A stretch of DNA of 64,000 nucleotides from Gorsachius magnificus (Eukaryota; Chordata; Aves; Pelecaniformes; Ardeidae): NCBI GenBank assembly GCA_034008185.1, contig CM067084.1, forward strand, positions 74,056,255-74,120,254, given 5' to 3'. Within the stretch, counting starts at the first letter, position 1. Each line of letters begins with the position of its first letter. This document shows, piece after piece, positions 62,105 to 64,000 of this stretch. The notes below the pieces were generated by a model. It saw only the letters and a list, made by a program, of their open reading frames with translations, searched no databases and was not told where the DNA came from. The translations under genes and the position numbers were made by a program.

Positions 62105-64000
62105 TCCTTCGCTCTGACTCATGGCTGTGCCCATACTAGTCATTATGAAATACAATCACCCACCCTGTAAAGTCAATGAAATGGTGTAGAACATCATGCT
62201 AGGACTTGCAGGGTCCTGGAACTGTAAAGTGATACACTTTTTGCAGAATGACTTCCACTCATTCTCTGAGCTCATCAGACTGTACCAGGGAACACGGCAG
62301 GTTGTACCAAGTTCACAAAACATAATATTACTGTTGCAGTGACCCCTTGAGAGCCCCGAAATGCACAGGACTCTGCATGCATATTAACAAAAGAATGTCC
62401 CCACTGCCAAAAAATGTATAATATAAGCAGGACAAGAACCAACAGGGGTATAGGTGGGCAGGAAACAATGAGGTGATCTTGGACAGCACTGCAGGAAACT
62501 GCTCAGCTGTAAGCACTGACACATTTTTTGTAGGCATGACTGGATGTTTTTGAAAGCATAGAGAGACATTTTCACATCTGGGCAAGAGTATTGGGATCAA
62601 TCTTCACCCATTTTCCCAAGTAAAGCAAAGTATGCTGAGATGCATAAAAGGAAGATCTGCTAGTGCAAAACGCAGCTCTCCTCCAAACGGCAATGTTAGG
62701 ACACCTCTCCTGGCACCACATGTTCATAGTCTTTCCCTACATTTTGTAGCAAATGTTTTATGTTTACACATTTTTTCCCTCTCCTGGCAGCCCTGACAAC
62801 TCCCTGATGGATTCTTTCCCTCTTTTGCCTCATCCCTACTAGTGAAGGAGGCCAAACACTCTTCATTATGTGCAACCTCATGAAGTCCACATTTGGTTCT
62901 TGCTGACATGTTCGCAGCTCCATTACTTCAGATGGGCTTAGACAAGGCCAGCGGAACATAACCGTCTCTGAGGATGTAATCATGACTCACAGTATTTGAG
63001 AGGATAGGAGAACTCAGGCCCATAGCTCTTTGAAACATGTAATCAGATCAGTTTTTTAAGGATAACCCTAACTTTCACATTTGCAGAGTAAAGCTAAACC
63101 TCCAGTTTCAAGCAATTATTACTTTGACACCAATTTCATAATCTTTGAACTTTTCATAGTTTAATAGAGACTTCAGAACCTTTAAAATTGTAGATTTTGC
63201 TGGTCCCAAGACCCATCTCAGAGGTCCCGACTCAGACAAATGTCTCTGAATGCACTCCAGTATAGCTAGTCTCCCTCAGCTCATTTTATGGTCCATGAAG
63301 AAAAATAGGAGCTTCTACACTTCAGGTCATCTAACTTCATCATGTGCTTTCCAGCAAAATGAATCTTGCCCTAGAAAAGCCTTTTTCTTTCCATAAGTGG
63401 AGCCAAGGGCAACTTGCCATGTAGTCTACACCTAAAGTTAGGTGCAATTAAGCTTATTGAAGAAGTAGCATGACTTATTTTTGTGATTAAATTTTTGTGA
63501 TTAAATTCCTTGAAAGAGCTTCCCATTTTTGCTGACTAGAGATGTGACTATACCAGTAGACACACTTGTGAGCACAGGCGAAAACCTTGCCATCTGACAG
63601 TGTCAACTGGGCTCCTGCACTGTGCTATCACATACTTTGCCATAGTTTTCCAGACTTGTAATTCCATTTACCTCAATCTAAGAAAAGTCCCAGGACAAGA
63701 TCTCCTCCATATGAAGAAGTTTTCTTTACCTGGGAACATATCAGTGTGCAACAGCATTTTAAATTAGCTGTCTGGTCAGTCCTCCAGGTAATTAATCTGC
63801 ATCTAACTGTTTCTCCAGGATTTTGGTTGCTGTTTAGGTGCAAAGAGTTTTACTCTTCCCATTTCATGGGCATTAGTTACAGCTGTGAGGCACTGCTGAA
63901 ATTATTATCAGCCTTGCTCATATGTGGACTCACCACTGCCTTCCACAGGGCTCTGGTTCCTGTATGGAAAAGCCAACAATCACTGCAGACAGAGAACATC
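62105..64000. other. Noncoding DNA after promoter-like cluster
   Basis: No plus-strand frame of useful length occurs. An acceptor-like site (pyrimidine run then CTGGCAG) ends near 62790, but the following sequence stays open for only about 11 codons after its ATG. A duplicated TTTTTGTGATTAAAT motif lies at about 63478-63507. Nothing else was recognised up to the window end. Confidence 0.55.

Noticed and set aside
62790..62835. Acceptor-like site (pyrimidine run then GGCAG) followed by an ATG, as a second exon for the 62-kb promoter candidate
   Set aside because: The frame closes after 11 codons and shows no signal peptide or known motif.

Overview
This is 64 kb of vertebrate, almost certainly avian, nuclear DNA. 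The diagnostic signal is the CR1 LINE (chicken repeat 1) family. At least eleven copies are present, most of them ending in the family's characteristic ATTCTRTG octamer tail. Their orientations are mixed, all lack the 5' part of the element, and one lies inside another. A solo-LTR-like element of the kind scattered through bird genomes, and a few very old SINE/LINE fragments, fit the same picture. The lack of other lineage markers and the CR1/LTR types suggest a non-galliform (neoavian-type) bird, but that is inference. Nothing bacterial, viral-genomic or plasmid-like is present.

No host protein-coding gene could be supported. Apart from transposon frames, all long open frames are below about 165 codons, resemble no protein I know, and have no convincing splice structure. 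The window therefore reads as intergenic DNA or the inside of a very large intron.

Layout: 1-11.3 kb is unique DNA with faint ancient repeats. 11.34-13.20 kb holds the best CR1 copy (+), with an uninterrupted reverse-transcriptase frame. 13.76-14.34 kb is the solo LTR (-). 15.26-15.58 kb is an old CR1 (-). 17.66-17.74 kb is a decayed tRNA-Leu-like sequence. 21.98-23.81 kb is an old, multiply broken CR1 (+) carrying a nested CR1 tail (-). Short CR1 tails follow at 29.6, 30.8, 36.9, 41.9 and 46.3 kb. 56.03-56.94 kb is a young CR1 (-), and 60.51-60.70 kb is a near-identical, internally deleted relative in the opposite orientation.

The most interesting non-repeat signal is at 61.79-62.12 kb. A 21-bp tandem repeat makes a perfect TGACGTCA site, and a second perfect TGACGTCA lies 150 bp on. 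A TATAAAA box follows about 57 bp after that, and then a consensus splice donor (CAG|GTAAGA). Together they look like a CRE/TATA promoter with a short first exon pointing right, out of the window. No downstream coding exon could be recognised, so this is a hypothesis.

Nothing here amounts to an undescribed multi-gene system. The value lies in the transposon record (subfamily strata, nesting, an inverted near-identical pair, a deletion with microhomology) and in the promoter-like cluster.
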